Positions 7,702-15,350 of a DNA stretch of 34,986 nucleotides are shown piece after piece (within the stretch, counting starts at the first letter, position 1; each line of letters begins with the position of its first letter). The translations under genes and the position numbers were made by a program. This DNA is from an uncultured Pelagibacteraceae bacterium (GTDB lineage Bacteria; Pseudomonadota; Alphaproteobacteria; Pelagibacterales; Pelagibacteraceae). The notes beneath the pieces are model-generated. The model was not told the DNA's origin, did no database searches, and worked only from the letters and a program-made list of their open reading frames with translations. The stretch spans positions 1 to 34,986 of the forward strand of contig CACKVV010000008.1 of the NCBI GenBank assembly GCA_902603665.1. Reading direction: 5' to 3'.

Positions 7702-8351
7702 ATTTTTTTATTACAAACTAAATATAACTTTCTAGGAAACTTTCCCTCATCAAATTTTTCAATAAATAAATTTTCAAAACCATCTAAAAGACTATTTATT
7801 TTATCCTTAGAAAAAAAATGTATAATAAATCCATCTATTTCGTATAAATCTTCTCCTCTATGAACACCTTTTTTAAAATCTCCGTCTTCAGTGTTTCTAA
7901 CGGTATAAATATTTAAGCCTCCAGGTTTAAGTATTCTTTTTACTTCATTGTTTAAATTTATTAACTCTAAATTCGTTAATGCCATACAATATAGCATGTG
8001 AGAATAACAAGCTTCTATTGTATTATCTTTAAATGGTAATTTCTTTCTAACATCGAACTTTATTGTACGAATTGAAGAATTCAAATTTTGTTCGTTTATT
8101 TTTTTATCGATAATTGATATGCCTTTTTTACTATAATCAAGTGCAGTAATTTTAATTGAATTTTTAGCAAAAAAAATTGTGTCTCTTCCTAATCCTGCTC
8201 CTAGCTCGACAATATTTGATAAATTTTTTTCTTTTAAAACGGAAAGAGTTTTTTCTGCTGAGTAACTTTGATCTAAACCAAACATCTCAGGCTTAATTGA
8301 GAAATTAGTCTCCCAATGCTGAGATTGTTGGTTTAATATATTCTTATCCAA
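7698..8351 (-). CDS. Class I SAM-dependent methyltransferase
   Basis: This 217-residue Rossmann-fold methyltransferase shows motif I as ELGAGLGRDTIFFA (about residues 49-62), the acidic cofactor-binding residue after strand 2 in ALDYSKKGI, motif II near FKDNTIEACYSHMLY, and a motif III-like ILKPGGLNIYTVRN. It resembles TehB/TPMT-type small-molecule methyltransferases, but the substrate is not recognisable. It follows the peroxiredoxin gene by one base and is probably in the same transcript, which could suggest a stress or thiol/metalloid-related role; that is only context. Confidence 0.82.
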   Translation of the reverse strand: MDKNILNQQSQHWETNFSIKPEMFGLDQSYSAEKTLSVLKEKNLSNIVELGAGLGRDTIFFAKNSIKITALDYSKKGISIIDKKINEQNLNSSIRTIKFDVRKKLPFKDNTIEACYSHMLYCMALTNLELINLNNEVKRILKPGGLNIYTVRNTEDGDFKKGVHRGEDLYEIDGFIIHFFSKDKINSLLDGFENLFIEKFDEGKFPRKLYLVCNKKI

Positions 8352-8352
8352 A

Positions 8353-9012
8353 TTATTTAGAAGGATCTGGAACCTTTCTTAAATATGGTTTTACCGTCTC
8401 CCATCCATTTGGATATATTTTTTTCGCTTCATCATCTTTAACAGCTGGTAAAATAACTACATCTTCACCCTTTTTCCAATTAGCTGGAGTAGCTACTTTA
8501 TGTTTAGCTGTTAATTGCATTGAATCTATTGCTCTCAATATCTCTAGAAAGTTTCTTCCAGTTGCCATTGGATAAGTAAGGTACAATCCTATTCTTTTAT
8601 CTGGTCTTATTACAAAAATAGTTCTAACTGTCTCATTATCGACTGCAGTTCTACCCATTGATGTTGTTCCAGCATCACCTTCCAACATATTAAATAATTT
8701 AGCAACTTTTAGGTCTTCGTCTGCAATTATTGGATAGTTTGGTTTTGAACCTGACACATCTTTTATATCTTCTAACCATTTATTATGGTCATCAACTCCG
8801 TCTACACTAAGACCTATCACTTTCACGTTTCTTTTGTCGAACTCATCTTTCATTAAACCTAAAGCTCCAAGTTCAGTAGTACAAACTGGTGTAAAATCTT
8901 TTGGATGTGAAAATAATACACCCCAGCTGTCACCTAACCACTCGTGAAAAGAGATATCTCCCTCTGTAGTTTTAGCCTGAAAATCAGGACACATACTATT
9001 TATTTTTAACAT
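8353..9012 (-). CDS. 1-Cys peroxiredoxin (Prx6 type)
   Basis: This 219-residue thiol peroxidase reduces H2O2 and organic hydroperoxides in the cytoplasm. The active site PKDFTPVCTTELG gives the peroxidatic Cys44 with the conserved Thr41 and Pro42. The long C-terminal dimerisation domain (RAIDSMQLTAKHKVATPANW, KPYLRKVPDP) is characteristic of the Prx6 branch. No cysteine occurs in the usual resolving position of 2-Cys enzymes; a Cys8 is near the N-terminus. A good Shine-Dalgarno (GGAG) and a TATAAT promoter precede it. The methyltransferase gene follows after one base. Confidence 0.93.
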   Translation of the reverse strand: MLKINSMCPDFQAKTTEGDISFHEWLGDSWGVLFSHPKDFTPVCTTELGALGLMKDEFDKRNVKVIGLSVDGVDDHNKWLEDIKDVSGSKPNYPIIADEDLKVAKLFNMLEGDAGTTSMGRTAVDNETVRTIFVIRPDKRIGLYLTYPMATGRNFLEILRAIDSMQLTAKHKVATPANWKKGEDVVILPAVKDDEAKKIYPNGWETVKPYLRKVPDPSK

Positions 9013-9036
9013 TGTTTCTCTCCTTATTATAAAATT

Positions 9037-9065
9037 ATTATATGAAAAATTGTTTTATGAAGCAA
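9037..9065 (-). promoter_or_regulatory. Candidate sigma70 promoter of the peroxiredoxin gene
   Basis: On the minus strand TATAAT (9042-9037) is preceded at 17 nt by TTGCTT (9065-9060). The predicted start of transcription is near 9030, with GGAG and the ATG at 9012 following at normal distances. The region to 9123 is shared with the divergent cysE gene. Confidence 0.45.
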
Positions 9066-9123
9066 ACTTTTAAGAGATTGATCAACTTTAAATTCAATTT
9101 TTAATAACTATATAGGAAGACTA

Positions 9124-9705
9124 ATGAGTGACTTTTTACAATCAATTATTAATAGAGATCCAGCAGCGAAATCCAAATTAAGTTTGATATTGACTTATCC
9201 AGGTGTTAAAGCAGTATTTTTTCATAGATTGGCTCATTTTTTTTCAGTAGCTAAATTTGATTTAATTGCGAGAATTATTTCTCAGTTTTCAAGATTCCTA
9301 ACCGGTATTGAAATTCATCCTGGTGCAAAGATTGGTAAAAATTTATTTATAGATCATGGTATGGGAGTTGTAATAGGTGAAACATCAGAAATTGGTGATA
9401 ACGTCACAATATATCATATGGTAACTTTAGGAGGTATATCTCCAAGTATTAATTCTAATAATCAAAGAAATATAAAAAGGCATCCTACATTAATGGATAA
9501 TGTAGTGGTTGGATCTGGCGCACAAATATTAGGTCCTGTAGTAGTTGGAAAAAATTCAAAAATTGGAGCAAATGCTGTTGTAACAAAAAATGTTGAGGAG
9601 AATGCTGTGATGATAGGAATACCAGCAAAGAATGTTGGAACTGCTACAGAAGAATTTAAACCTTATGCTGTCGAAAATGATAATTCAGAAAAAAATAATG
9701 ATTAA
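9124..9705 (+). CDS. cysE: Serine O-acetyltransferase
   Basis: This enzyme transfers acetyl from acetyl-CoA to L-serine, the first step of cysteine synthesis. The 193-residue protein has the short N-terminal helical domain and a left-handed beta-helix of hexapeptide repeats ([51 protein letters not shown]). The histidines of the active site lie in IDHGMG and HPTLMDNVV. It is shorter than the enterobacterial enzyme, as in many alphaproteobacteria. AGGAAG precedes the start at a normal distance. The stop overlaps cysK, giving a translationally coupled pair. Confidence 0.94.
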   Translation: MSDFLQSIINRDPAAKSKLSLILTYPGVKAVFFHRLAHFFSVAKFDLIARIISQFSRFLTGIEIHPGAKIGKNLFIDHGMGVVIGETSEIGDNVTIYHMVTLGGISPSINSNNQRNIKRHPTLMDNVVVGSGAQILGPVVVGKNSKIGANAVVTKNVEENAVMIGIPAKNVGTATEEFKPYAVENDNSEKNND

Positions 9706-10699
9706 TAGCAAAGATAATTTTTTACAGTCAATTGGTAATACCCCTTTAATAAAATTAAAAGCAGCTTCAGAGATTACTGGATGTAATATTTATGGAAAAG
9801 CAGAATATTTAAACCCAGGGGGATCTGTAAAAGACAGAGCGGCTTTGGCACTCATAAAAGATGCTGAAGAAAAAAAATTAATTTCAAAAGGTGGAATGAT
9901 TGTTGAAGGAACAGCAGGTAATACTGGTATAGGTTTATGTCTTCTGGGAAATTCTTTAGGTTATAAAACAACAATTGTAATGAACGATAATCAAACGCAA
10001 GAAAAAAAAGATACTTTAATAAACATCGGTGCAGATTTAAGGTTAGTACCACCAAAACCTTACATTGATGATGGCAATTATGTAAAAGTGGCGGGTAGAC
10101 TTGCAGAAGAATTAAAAAATTCAAATAATTATGGAGTAGTTTGGGCAAACCAATTTGACAATACTGCAAATGCTAAGGGTCATTATGAAACAACTGGACC
10201 TGAAATATGGGATCAAACAGAAGGAAAGGTAGACGGATTTGTTTGCGCATCAGGCACAGGTGGAACAATTGGAGGGATAAGTAGTTTTTTGAAAGAAAAA
10301 AACAAAGATATAAAAATATATTTATCTGATCCAGCAGGTTCTGCCTTATACAATTTCATTGAAAATGGTGAATTAAAATCCGAGGGTGGTTCAATAACTG
10401 AGGGTATTGGTTCCAGCAGAGTAACAGCAAATTTTGCTGAAGCAAAAATAGATGGTGCATTTTCAATTGATGACCACGAGTCTTTGCCTTTGCTTTATAA
10501 CTTAATAAAAGAAGAAGGATTAAGCTTAGGCACTAGTTGTGGTGTAAATATTGCTGGGGCAATTAGACTTGGGAAATTAATTGGTCCAGGAAAAACTATT
10601 GTAACAATTCTCTGCGACAAATCAGATAAATACAACTCAAAGATGTTTAATAAAAAATTTTTACAAGAAAAAGGCCTTCCTACTCCTAGTTGGATCTAA
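9698..10699 (+). CDS. cysK: Cysteine synthase (O-acetylserine sulfhydrylase)
   Basis: This PLP enzyme replaces the acetyl group of O-acetylserine with sulfide to form cysteine. The PLP lysine is Lys45 in [10 protein letters not shown]; the substrate loop reads [11 protein letters not shown] and the phosphate loop GTGGTIGG. The frame is open back to 9632, but the family N-terminus ([13 protein letters not shown]) and gene layout place the start at 9698, giving 333 residues and an 8-nt overlap with cysE. The substrate loop has TAGNTG where CysK usually has TSGNTG, as in some CysK2/CBS-like relatives. A tight cysE-cysK pair supports O-acetylserine as substrate. Confidence 0.9.
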   Translation: MINSKDNFLQSIGNTPLIKLKAASEITGCNIYGKAEYLNPGGSVKDRAALALIKDAEEKKLISKGGMIVEGTAGNTGIGLCLLGNSLGYKTTIVMNDNQTQEKKDTLINIGADLRLVPPKPYIDDGNYVKVAGRLAEELKNSNNYGVVWANQFDNTANAKGHYETTGPEIWDQTEGKVDGFVCASGTGGTIGGISSFLKEKNKDIKIYLSDPAGSALYNFIENGELKSEGGSITEGIGSSRVTANFAEAKIDGAFSIDDHESLPLLYNLIKEEGLSLGTSCGVNIAGAIRLGKLIGPGKTIVTILCDKSDKYNSKMFNKKFLQEKGLPTPSWI

Positions 10700-10701
10700 A
10701 A

Positions 10702-10722
10702 ATCACATACCAGTATTGTGAT
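10702..10722 (+). terminator. Weak hairpin after cysK
   Basis: ATCACA (10702-10707) pairs with TGTGAT (10717-10722) across a 9-base loop shortly after the cysK stop. No immediate run of Ts follows (the nearest, five Ts, starts at 10736), so this is at best a weak terminator between cysK and the small-protein cluster. Confidence 0.25.
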
Positions 10723-10775
10723 ATAAAGTTTACAATTTTTCATTATTATTAATTAAGTTTTTAAGGAGGAATATA

Positions 10776-11060
10776 ATGAAAGACTATTTAGCAACGCATA
10801 TATTTAAGTCTGAGGAGATGAAAAAAAAATTTCATGAAGTTGTAAGTTCAACATCCCCTGAGGATTTAAAAAAAGGGGTAACTGGAGAAAAAGCTGTATG
10901 TCATATGACGATGATGGGTGCTGGCGACTCGATGAAAGTATTTTGTAAGTGGCAAGCTGAAAGTCCACAAGCAATTATTGATCAACTTGGAGACATGAAT
11001 AATTTTTTTGACACAGTATCTGAGGAATGTTCTCAAACAATGGATTTTGCAAAAATGTAA
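10776..11060 (+). CDS. Small soluble protein, unknown function (first gene of small-protein cluster)
   Basis: This 94-residue cytoplasmic protein has no signal peptide and no recognised family. An N-terminal strand (YLATHIFKS), helix, central strands (KAVCHMTMMGAG, MKVFCKWQA) and a second helix are consistent with a ferredoxin-like alpha+beta fold of the dimeric-barrel type, as inferred for other proteins in this cluster. It contains three cysteines and is methionine-rich. AAGGAGGA at 10763-10770 is one of the strongest ribosome binding sites in the window. The next gene starts 10 nt after the stop, with its GGAG directly after this stop codon. Confidence 0.72.
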   Translation: MKDYLATHIFKSEEMKKKFHEVVSSTSPEDLKKGVTGEKAVCHMTMMGAGDSMKVFCKWQAESPQAIIDQLGDMNNFFDTVSEECSQTMDFAKM

Positions 11061-11070
11061 GGAGAAAACT

Positions 11071-11547
11071 ATGAAAAAAATAATAATATTAACTTTTTTT
11101 ACACTATTTACTTCTAACTTGTTAGCTGAGACAGGAAAGTTTAATGCAAGTGGAATGGGTTCATGGGAAGTGAATGTTATGAATGCTGGTAACGGCAATA
11201 TGAGTATAACTTATGATGGCAATGCTGGACTTTCAGACAAAGAAGATGGAAGTATTTTTGATAAGTCTACTATGCATTGCATTGGAGGGCTTACTTTAAC
11301 TGCAGGTAAGTTTGATGATGAAACTGGAATGTGTACGTTTTACCTAAATGACGGGGAAAAAGTATTTATAAATTATAAAGGTAAAGGAACTGGGGGCGTT
11401 GGTGGTTCTGGAGATTTCATTATTATTGGTGGAACTGGTAAATATGAAAACATTTCAGGAACAGGATTTTCAAGCAGACAAAATCTTAAAGGCAAAAGTG
11501 GTATGGCTCATTCAATGAACCAAATGAGTGGAGAGTATACTTATTAA
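11071..11547 (+). CDS. Small exported beta-rich protein, unknown function
   Basis: This 158-residue protein has an N-terminal signal peptide (MKKIIILTFFTLFTSNLLAE) with a probable cleavage after LLA, so it should be periplasmic. The mature part is rich in Gly, Ser and Asn with alternating strand patterns and two cysteines (TMHCIGG, GMCTFYL) that could form a disulfide. The glycine-rich C-terminal half (FIIIGGTGKYENISGTGF) resembles small lipocalin/barrel-like secreted domains, but I cannot name a family. The frame is open upstream to 11008; the signal peptide and GGAG at 11061 fix the start at 11071. Confidence 0.72.
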   Translation: MKKIIILTFFTLFTSNLLAETGKFNASGMGSWEVNVMNAGNGNMSITYDGNAGLSDKEDGSIFDKSTMHCIGGLTLTAGKFDDETGMCTFYLNDGEKVFINYKGKGTGGVGGSGDFIIIGGTGKYENISGTGFSSRQNLKGKSGMAHSMNQMSGEYTY

Positions 11548-11576
11548 TAAATAATTAACTAAGAAAGGAATATTTA

Positions 11577-11960
11577 ATGGACGTAAAAGAGCAAACGAGA
11601 AAAGCATATGAGCTTTTTGGTAAAGGAGATATGGAAACTTTTTTTAATGAGATGATCGATGATAATATTGTATGGACATTTCCAGGTAAAGAAGGTGTCC
11701 ATCCATTGTCAGGAGTTCACAAAGGTAAACAAGCTATGATGGGTGCGATGTCAAAAATTCCAGCTACATGGCCAAATTTTCATTTAAAAATTTTAGACAT
11801 GATAAGTGAAGGCAATAAAGTGTTTGTTAGAGTACATGCAACAGCTGACAACATGGATACGATGTTTGGTCATTATTTTGAAGTTAGTGATGAAGGTAAA
11901 ACTAAAGTTATGATGACCTTTGATGATACTCTTAGCATGTTCAATGCAATGAAGAAATAA
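11577..11960 (+). CDS. SnoaL/NTF2-like protein
   Basis: This 127-residue cytoplasmic protein has the NTF2-like/ketosteroid-isomerase fold. The family pattern begins with a helix (TRKAYELFGKGDMETFFNEM), then IDDNIVWTFPG, HPLSGVHKGKQAMMGAM and the long strands of the open barrel. Members include isomerases, cyclases and non-enzymatic binding proteins, so the reaction is unknown. It is preceded by AAAGGAA and sits 29 nt after the exported-protein gene. A second NTF2-like gene occurs later in the same run (13280), which suggests that small hydrophobic ligands are handled by this operon. Confidence 0.82.
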   Translation: MDVKEQTRKAYELFGKGDMETFFNEMIDDNIVWTFPGKEGVHPLSGVHKGKQAMMGAMSKIPATWPNFHLKILDMISEGNKVFVRVHATADNMDTMFGHYFEVSDEGKTKVMMTFDDTLSMFNAMKK

Positions 11961-11997
11961 GCAACAATTGATTTTGCTGGTGTGTGGGGATAGTAAA

Positions 11998-12267
11998 ATG
12001 GTAAAAGTGGTTGGAAATTTTGAGGTAAAAGAGTGGTCTCATTGGAAAAAAAAGTTTGATGAACATGCTGGTCCAAGAGAAGCGGCAGGCATCAAAACTA
12101 TTTACGTTGGTCATGAATTAGAAAATCCAAATAAGGTACATATTGTGATGGAAACACCAGCAACAGACACTATGCAGAAATTTATGCAGAATGAAGAGAA
12201 TGCAAAAGTAATTGAGAAGTCTGGCCATATACAAGAGACTACAGTAATGAGCATTTGCTCAGATTAA
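11998..12267 (+). CDS. Small dimeric alpha+beta-barrel-like protein, unknown function
   Basis: This 89-residue protein starts with a strand (MVKVVGNFEV), then a helix with WSHWKKKFDEHAGPREAAG, a strand (KTIYVGHEL), a hairpin (KVHIVMETPA) and a second helix (MQKFMQNEENAKVIEKSG). That order is typical of ferredoxin-like ABM/stress-responsive barrel proteins, and it resembles the DUF3764-type group, which I cannot confirm. The frame is open upstream to 11968; GGGG about 10 nt before the ATG at 11998 supports the shorter start. No catalytic residue is recognisable. Confidence 0.7.
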   Translation: MVKVVGNFEVKEWSHWKKKFDEHAGPREAAGIKTIYVGHELENPNKVHIVMETPATDTMQKFMQNEENAKVIEKSGHIQETTVMSICSD

Positions 12268-12292
12268 ATTAACAAAAAAAAGGAGGCTATAA

Positions 12293-12583
12293 ATGGAAAA
12301 AGAAATGTTAGTGCATCTTAAAATTAAAGAAGGAAAATTAGAAACCTTCATGGGATGGATGCAATCAGATGAAGGTATGGGCGTTAGAAAAAGTGTTGCC
12401 TATCCAGAAAAAACTGTTGGAGCTATGATACCAGATAAAAGTGGAATGCTATTTAAAGTTTCTGTTCATAATGAAGATGGAATGAAAGATTTTGTAACTG
12501 GAAAAAATCCTACAGCTAAAGCTATATATGCAGAATGTGTAGAGAATGCTCAGTTATATGAGTTATCTAAAGTAAATCTTTAA
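12293..12583 (+). CDS. Small ABM-like protein, unknown function
   Basis: This 96-residue soluble protein opens with EMLVHLKIKEGKLETFMGWM, the strand-then-helix start of antibiotic-monooxygenase-like (ABM) dimeric barrels, then has strands around VRKSVAYPEKT and GMLFKVSVHN and a helix in the C-terminal half. The fold assignment is by secondary-structure pattern and size. AGGAGG (12281-12286) is a perfect ribosome binding site. It is followed after 8 nt by the second exported protein of the cluster. No active-site residue can be assigned. Confidence 0.7.
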   Translation: MEKEMLVHLKIKEGKLETFMGWMQSDEGMGVRKSVAYPEKTVGAMIPDKSGMLFKVSVHNEDGMKDFVTGKNPTAKAIYAECVENAQLYELSKVNL

Positions 12584-12591
12584 GTGTAATT

Positions 12592-12978
12592 ATGAAATCA
12601 ATTAAGAAATATATTTTTATATTTTTGAGTTTTACAGTAGTAAACAATGCATATGCTGAAGTTTTAAGTAAGAAAGATACTGAGAAAGCCTTAGATTGTG
12701 TTGGAATATATATGGCTAACTATTTTTTACCATCGGGCGAAACTTTTGAATATAGCATGAAAGAAAAATCAATTTCATCAGCTAAAGTTTGGAAAACATA
12801 TGCAATGGAAACTGGAATTACTGAAGCAGATTGGGATGAAAGAGTTAACAAGGCTGTAGATAAACATTATGGTTCAAAGTACAACAAAGAATTAACCGAC
12901 GATTGCCATGCTTTTTTAGAAAAGACCATACCAAATGGTAAAGAACGTGTTGAGAAGGTTGTTCAAACTTTATATTAA
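12592..12978 (+). CDS. Small exported protein with two cysteines, unknown function
   Basis: This 128-residue protein has a clear signal peptide (about residues 1-22, ending NAYAEV) and should be periplasmic. The mature protein is mostly helical and charged, with two cysteines (ALDCVGIYM and TDDCHAFLE) placed as if for a single disulfide, plus a conserved-looking WDERVNKAVDKHYG segment. It resembles small periplasmic proteins of unknown function in marine alphaproteobacteria; I cannot name a family. It lies 8 nt after the ABM-like gene and 11 nt before the DUF1330 gene. Confidence 0.7.
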   Translation: MKSIKKYIFIFLSFTVVNNAYAEVLSKKDTEKALDCVGIYMANYFLPSGETFEYSMKEKSISSAKVWKTYAMETGITEADWDERVNKAVDKHYGSKYNKELTDDCHAFLEKTIPNGKERVEKVVQTLY

Positions 12979-12989
12979 AATTTCAGGTA

Positions 12990-13277
12990 ATGACTGGTTA
13001 CGTAATTTTTAATATTAAAATTACAAACCCAGAAAATTACAAAGAATATATTGAAAAAGTAAAACCAATCGCAGAGAAATTTGAAGCAGAATATATTGTA
13101 AGAGGTGGAAAATTTGAATTAGTTGAAGGTAAATGGGAACATCCAAGAACTATTGTGATAAAGTTTCCTAGTTATGAGAAAGCTCAGGAGTGGTATAACT
13201 CTGAAGAATATAAACCAATAAAGAAAATCCGTTTAGATAACGCATTATCAAATGGAATAATAATAAGAGGAGAATAA
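12990..13277 (+). CDS. DUF1330 family protein
   Basis: This 95-residue cytoplasmic protein belongs to DUF1330, a dimeric alpha+beta-barrel family. Evidence is the N-terminal GYVIFNIKITNPENYKEYIEKV, the central EYIVRGGKFELVEG and the C-terminal IKFPSYEKAQEWYNSEEYKPIKKIR, which is the family signature region. The biochemical role of DUF1330 is not established. The next gene starts 2 nt after the stop, so the two are tightly coupled. Confidence 0.87.
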   Translation: MTGYVIFNIKITNPENYKEYIEKVKPIAEKFEAEYIVRGGKFELVEGKWEHPRTIVIKFPSYEKAQEWYNSEEYKPIKKIRLDNALSNGIIIRGE

Positions 13278-13279
13278 AA

Positions 13280-13600
13280 ATGTCAATTTTAGCAAAATAC
13301 AATAAAGCTATGGAGGATAAAGATGAGGCAGCATTAAGAGATATAATTCACGACGATTATACATTTACGATGCATAAATCAGGAACTGTTTTAAAAAAAG
13401 ACGATGTAGTAAAATGGGCAATGAGTGGAGATATCAATAGAGATAAAGTTAGAGTTATATATGAAAATGATGAAATTGGTGTTGAACATGCATTTGTAAC
13501 ATTTAATGATGGAAATAAAGAAGCTGTAATGGCTGTTTTTAAATTTAAGGACGGCAAAGTGTTTGCACTTGAAACTGGTGCAACCCCAATGAACAAATAA
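13280..13600 (+). CDS. NTF2-like protein (SnoaL/DUF4440 type)
   Basis: This 106-residue protein has the compact NTF2-like fold: an N-terminal helix (ILAKYNKAMEDKDEAALRDII), then HDDYTFTMHKSGTVLKKDDVV, and strands ending with AVMAVFKFKDGKVFALETG. It is shorter than the 11577 protein but shares the fold, so the cluster carries two such proteins. The function is unknown; these proteins bind or isomerise small hydrophobic molecules. GGAG at the end of the DUF1330 gene acts as its ribosome binding site. Confidence 0.78.
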   Translation: MSILAKYNKAMEDKDEAALRDIIHDDYTFTMHKSGTVLKKDDVVKWAMSGDINRDKVRVIYENDEIGVEHAFVTFNDGNKEAVMAVFKFKDGKVFALETGATPMNK

Positions 13601-13626
13601 AATATTAAAAATTTAAAATTTAAATT

Positions 13627-13848
13627 TTGTTTTCAAAAAAATACTCAAACCTATTATTTATAGTTTTAATGGGATGTGGGATGAGTTTCATGATGACCCT
13701 CCTAATAACCTATATTAACACTGGCTTTGATAAAGATTATTTTAAAAGATTTATAACTGCATGGTCTGTGAGTTTTCCAGTTGCAATGATAGCAACCTCA
13801 ATTGTTGCTCCTATAGTTAAAAAAATTGTAGATAAAATCACAAAATAA
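13627..13848 (+). CDS. DUF2798 family small membrane protein
   Basis: This 73-residue protein has two membrane segments (about residues 8-30 and 43-64) joined by a polar loop. The pattern of a basic N-terminus, LLFIVLMGCGMSFMMTLLIT, a short loop, then FITAWSVSFPVAMIATSIVAPIVKKIV matches DUF2798. The start used here is TTG; no ATG is available before residue 15, and starting there would remove half of the first membrane segment. No ribosome binding site is visible, so expression may be low or coupled. The function of the family is unknown. Confidence 0.68.
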   Translation: MFSKKYSNLLFIVLMGCGMSFMMTLLITYINTGFDKDYFKRFITAWSVSFPVAMIATSIVAPIVKKIVDKITK

Positions 13849-13864
13849 CAGTTTAATATGATTA

Positions 13865-14461
13865 ATGAATAAAGTTGATTTTTATTTTTCAATTGGAAGT
13901 ACTTATACTTATTTAACAGTTACTAGAGTATTAGATATTGAAAAGAAATTTAATGTAAAATTTAAATGGGTTCCATTTAGTGTAAGAGCAATAATGAAAG
14001 AAATGAACAACATACCTTTTCCAAAAGATAAACAGAATAAAGTTGATTATATGTGGAGGGATATAGAGAGAAGAGCTAAAGGTTATGGTTTTTTTGCAAA
14101 AACTCCTGTGCCTTACCCGTTAAGTGAATTTGATCTAGCAAATAAACTTGCAATATTAGGATTAAAGGAAGGCTGGGGGGTAGATTATGTAAGATTGACT
14201 TACAAGAGATGGTTCCAAGATGGAAAAGAACCAGCTACAGAACCAAATATTTCTGAAATATTTAATGAGCTTAGTTTGGATAAAGAAAAAATTGTAAATA
14301 AAGTAAATTCTCAAGAAATAGAAAAACAATATTTAGAAAACACTGAAAGTGCAAGATCACATAAAATATTCGGAAGTCCTTCTTTCGTTGCGGGTAACGA
14401 AATTTTTTGGGGAGATGATAGAATGGAAGATGCAATAAATTGGTCAAAAAATAATGAGTAA
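13865..14461 (+). CDS. 2-hydroxychromene-2-carboxylate isomerase-like protein (DsbA/GST-kappa fold)
   Basis: This 198-residue protein has the thioredoxin-fold-plus-helical-insert architecture of HCCA isomerase (NahD). The N-terminal DFYFSIGSTYTYLTVTRV corresponds to the active-site loop, which in the family holds a serine rather than Cys-X-X-Cys, and the C-terminal HKIFGSPSFVAGNEIFWGDDRM is the standard cis-Pro segment. Known members isomerise aromatic intermediates in a glutathione-dependent way, but many family members have other unknown substrates. No aromatic degradation genes are nearby. The gene overlaps the SMR-like gene by 8 nt. Confidence 0.85.
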   Translation: MNKVDFYFSIGSTYTYLTVTRVLDIEKKFNVKFKWVPFSVRAIMKEMNNIPFPKDKQNKVDYMWRDIERRAKGYGFFAKTPVPYPLSEFDLANKLAILGLKEGWGVDYVRLTYKRWFQDGKEPATEPNISEIFNELSLDKEKIVNKVNSQEIEKQYLENTESARSHKIFGSPSFVAGNEIFWGDDRMEDAINWSKNNE

Positions 14462-14789
14462 TTTAAATGCATATGTATATTTAATTATAGCTGTAATTTT
14501 AGGAACAGCGTCCAATCTTTTTGCAAAAAGTGCTCAAGGTTTTACTCTATTAATTCCAAGTATTTTAACTGCAATTACAATTGTTGGCTGTATGTTTACA
14601 CTTTCACTTGTAATGAAATCAATTTCTGTTGGAGTTACTTACGCATCATTTGCAGGATTGTGTATTATAGCAACAAGTGTAGTAGGAGTTTTAAAATTTA
14701 ATCAAATTCCAAATTTTACAACTATCATTGGTTTATTATTAATAATTGCTGGTGTTTTAATTGTAAATCTCTTAGGTAACACAAAATAA
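14454..14789 (+). CDS. SMR-like small membrane protein lacking the essential membrane glutamate
   Basis: This 111-residue protein has four membrane segments and aligns end to end with EmrE-type small multidrug resistance proteins: YVYLIIAVILGTASNLFAKS, GVTYASFAGLCII and IIGLLLIIAGVLIVNLL. In EmrE the first helix carries Glu14, which binds both protons and drug; the aligned residue here is Gly17. The tryptophan of the YAIW motif is Phe here, while the tyrosine is kept. Coupled drug export by the EmrE mechanism is therefore unlikely; a different substrate, or a role as a partner subunit, is possible. It is last in its transcript and ends exactly where the convergent DUF924 gene ends. Confidence 0.78.
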   Translation: MSNLNAYVYLIIAVILGTASNLFAKSAQGFTLLIPSILTAITIVGCMFTLSLVMKSISVGVTYASFAGLCIIATSVVGVLKFNQIPNFTTIIGLLLIIAGVLIVNLLGNTK

Positions 14790-15350
14790 TTACCATGAAG
14801 AATTGGGTTGATCTAAAAACTCAATTTCTTCAGCTGTAGATCTTCTTCCTAACATTTTATTTCTGTGAGGATATCTATGAAATCTTTTAATCACCGCCGT
14901 ATGATCTTTCCAAAATTTTTTAATTTCTAAAAAATTTGGATGATTTGATAGATAATTTGTTAATAACTTGTATGCTCTATCGTGATCGATAATTTCTTCA
15001 CTATGAATATATGGAAGTAACATAAAAAATCTTTGATATTCATCCATTTGATCAAGATATCCATTGTAAACAGCATCGTTTACAATCAATCTTGCTTTAA
15101 AATCATATTCAAAAGACTTTTTATCATTTCGATAAAGGTTTCTCGAAAACTGATCCAATAAAATAATTAAAGCTAAACAAGTTAACGGCTCATCTTGCCA
15201 ATAATCATATTCATTTGAAATAGCTTTATTGTGATCTTCTCCAAATTTTTCTCTGATTAACTGATCAAATTTTTCATCTTTTTTAAATTTTTTCTCAACT
15301 ATTAGGTCATCAAACCAGAAATCTAGGATTGCTTGAGCTCTATCATTCAT
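14790..15350 (-). CDS. DUF924 family protein
   Basis: This 186-residue soluble, mostly helical protein is in the DUF924 family. Signature segments are the N-terminal ILDFWFDD, the central LIILLDQFSRNLYRND and the C-terminal FHRYPHRNKMLGRRSTAEE. The family has a TPR-like helical fold and no established reaction. It overlaps the AhpD-like gene by 8 nt and is the last gene of the peptide-transporter transcript. Confidence 0.88.
   Translation of the reverse strand: MNDRAQAILDFWFDDLIVEKKFKKDEKFDQLIREKFGEDHNKAISNEYDYWQDEPLTCLALIILLDQFSRNLYRNDKKSFEYDFKARLIVNDAVYNGYLDQMDEYQRFFMLLPYIHSEEIIDHDRAYKLLTNYLSNHPNFLEIKKFWKDHTAVIKRFHRYPHRNKMLGRRSTAEEIEFLDQPNSSW

Noticed and set aside
9852-10169. Minus-strand open frame of 105 codons inside cysK
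   Set aside because: It is antisense to the conserved PLP and substrate loops, with unusual Leu/His/Tyr-rich composition typical of a shadow frame.
10866-11198. Minus-strand open frame of 110 codons across the first two small-protein genes
   Set aside because: The plus-strand genes have strong ribosome binding sites and a signal peptide; this frame has neither.
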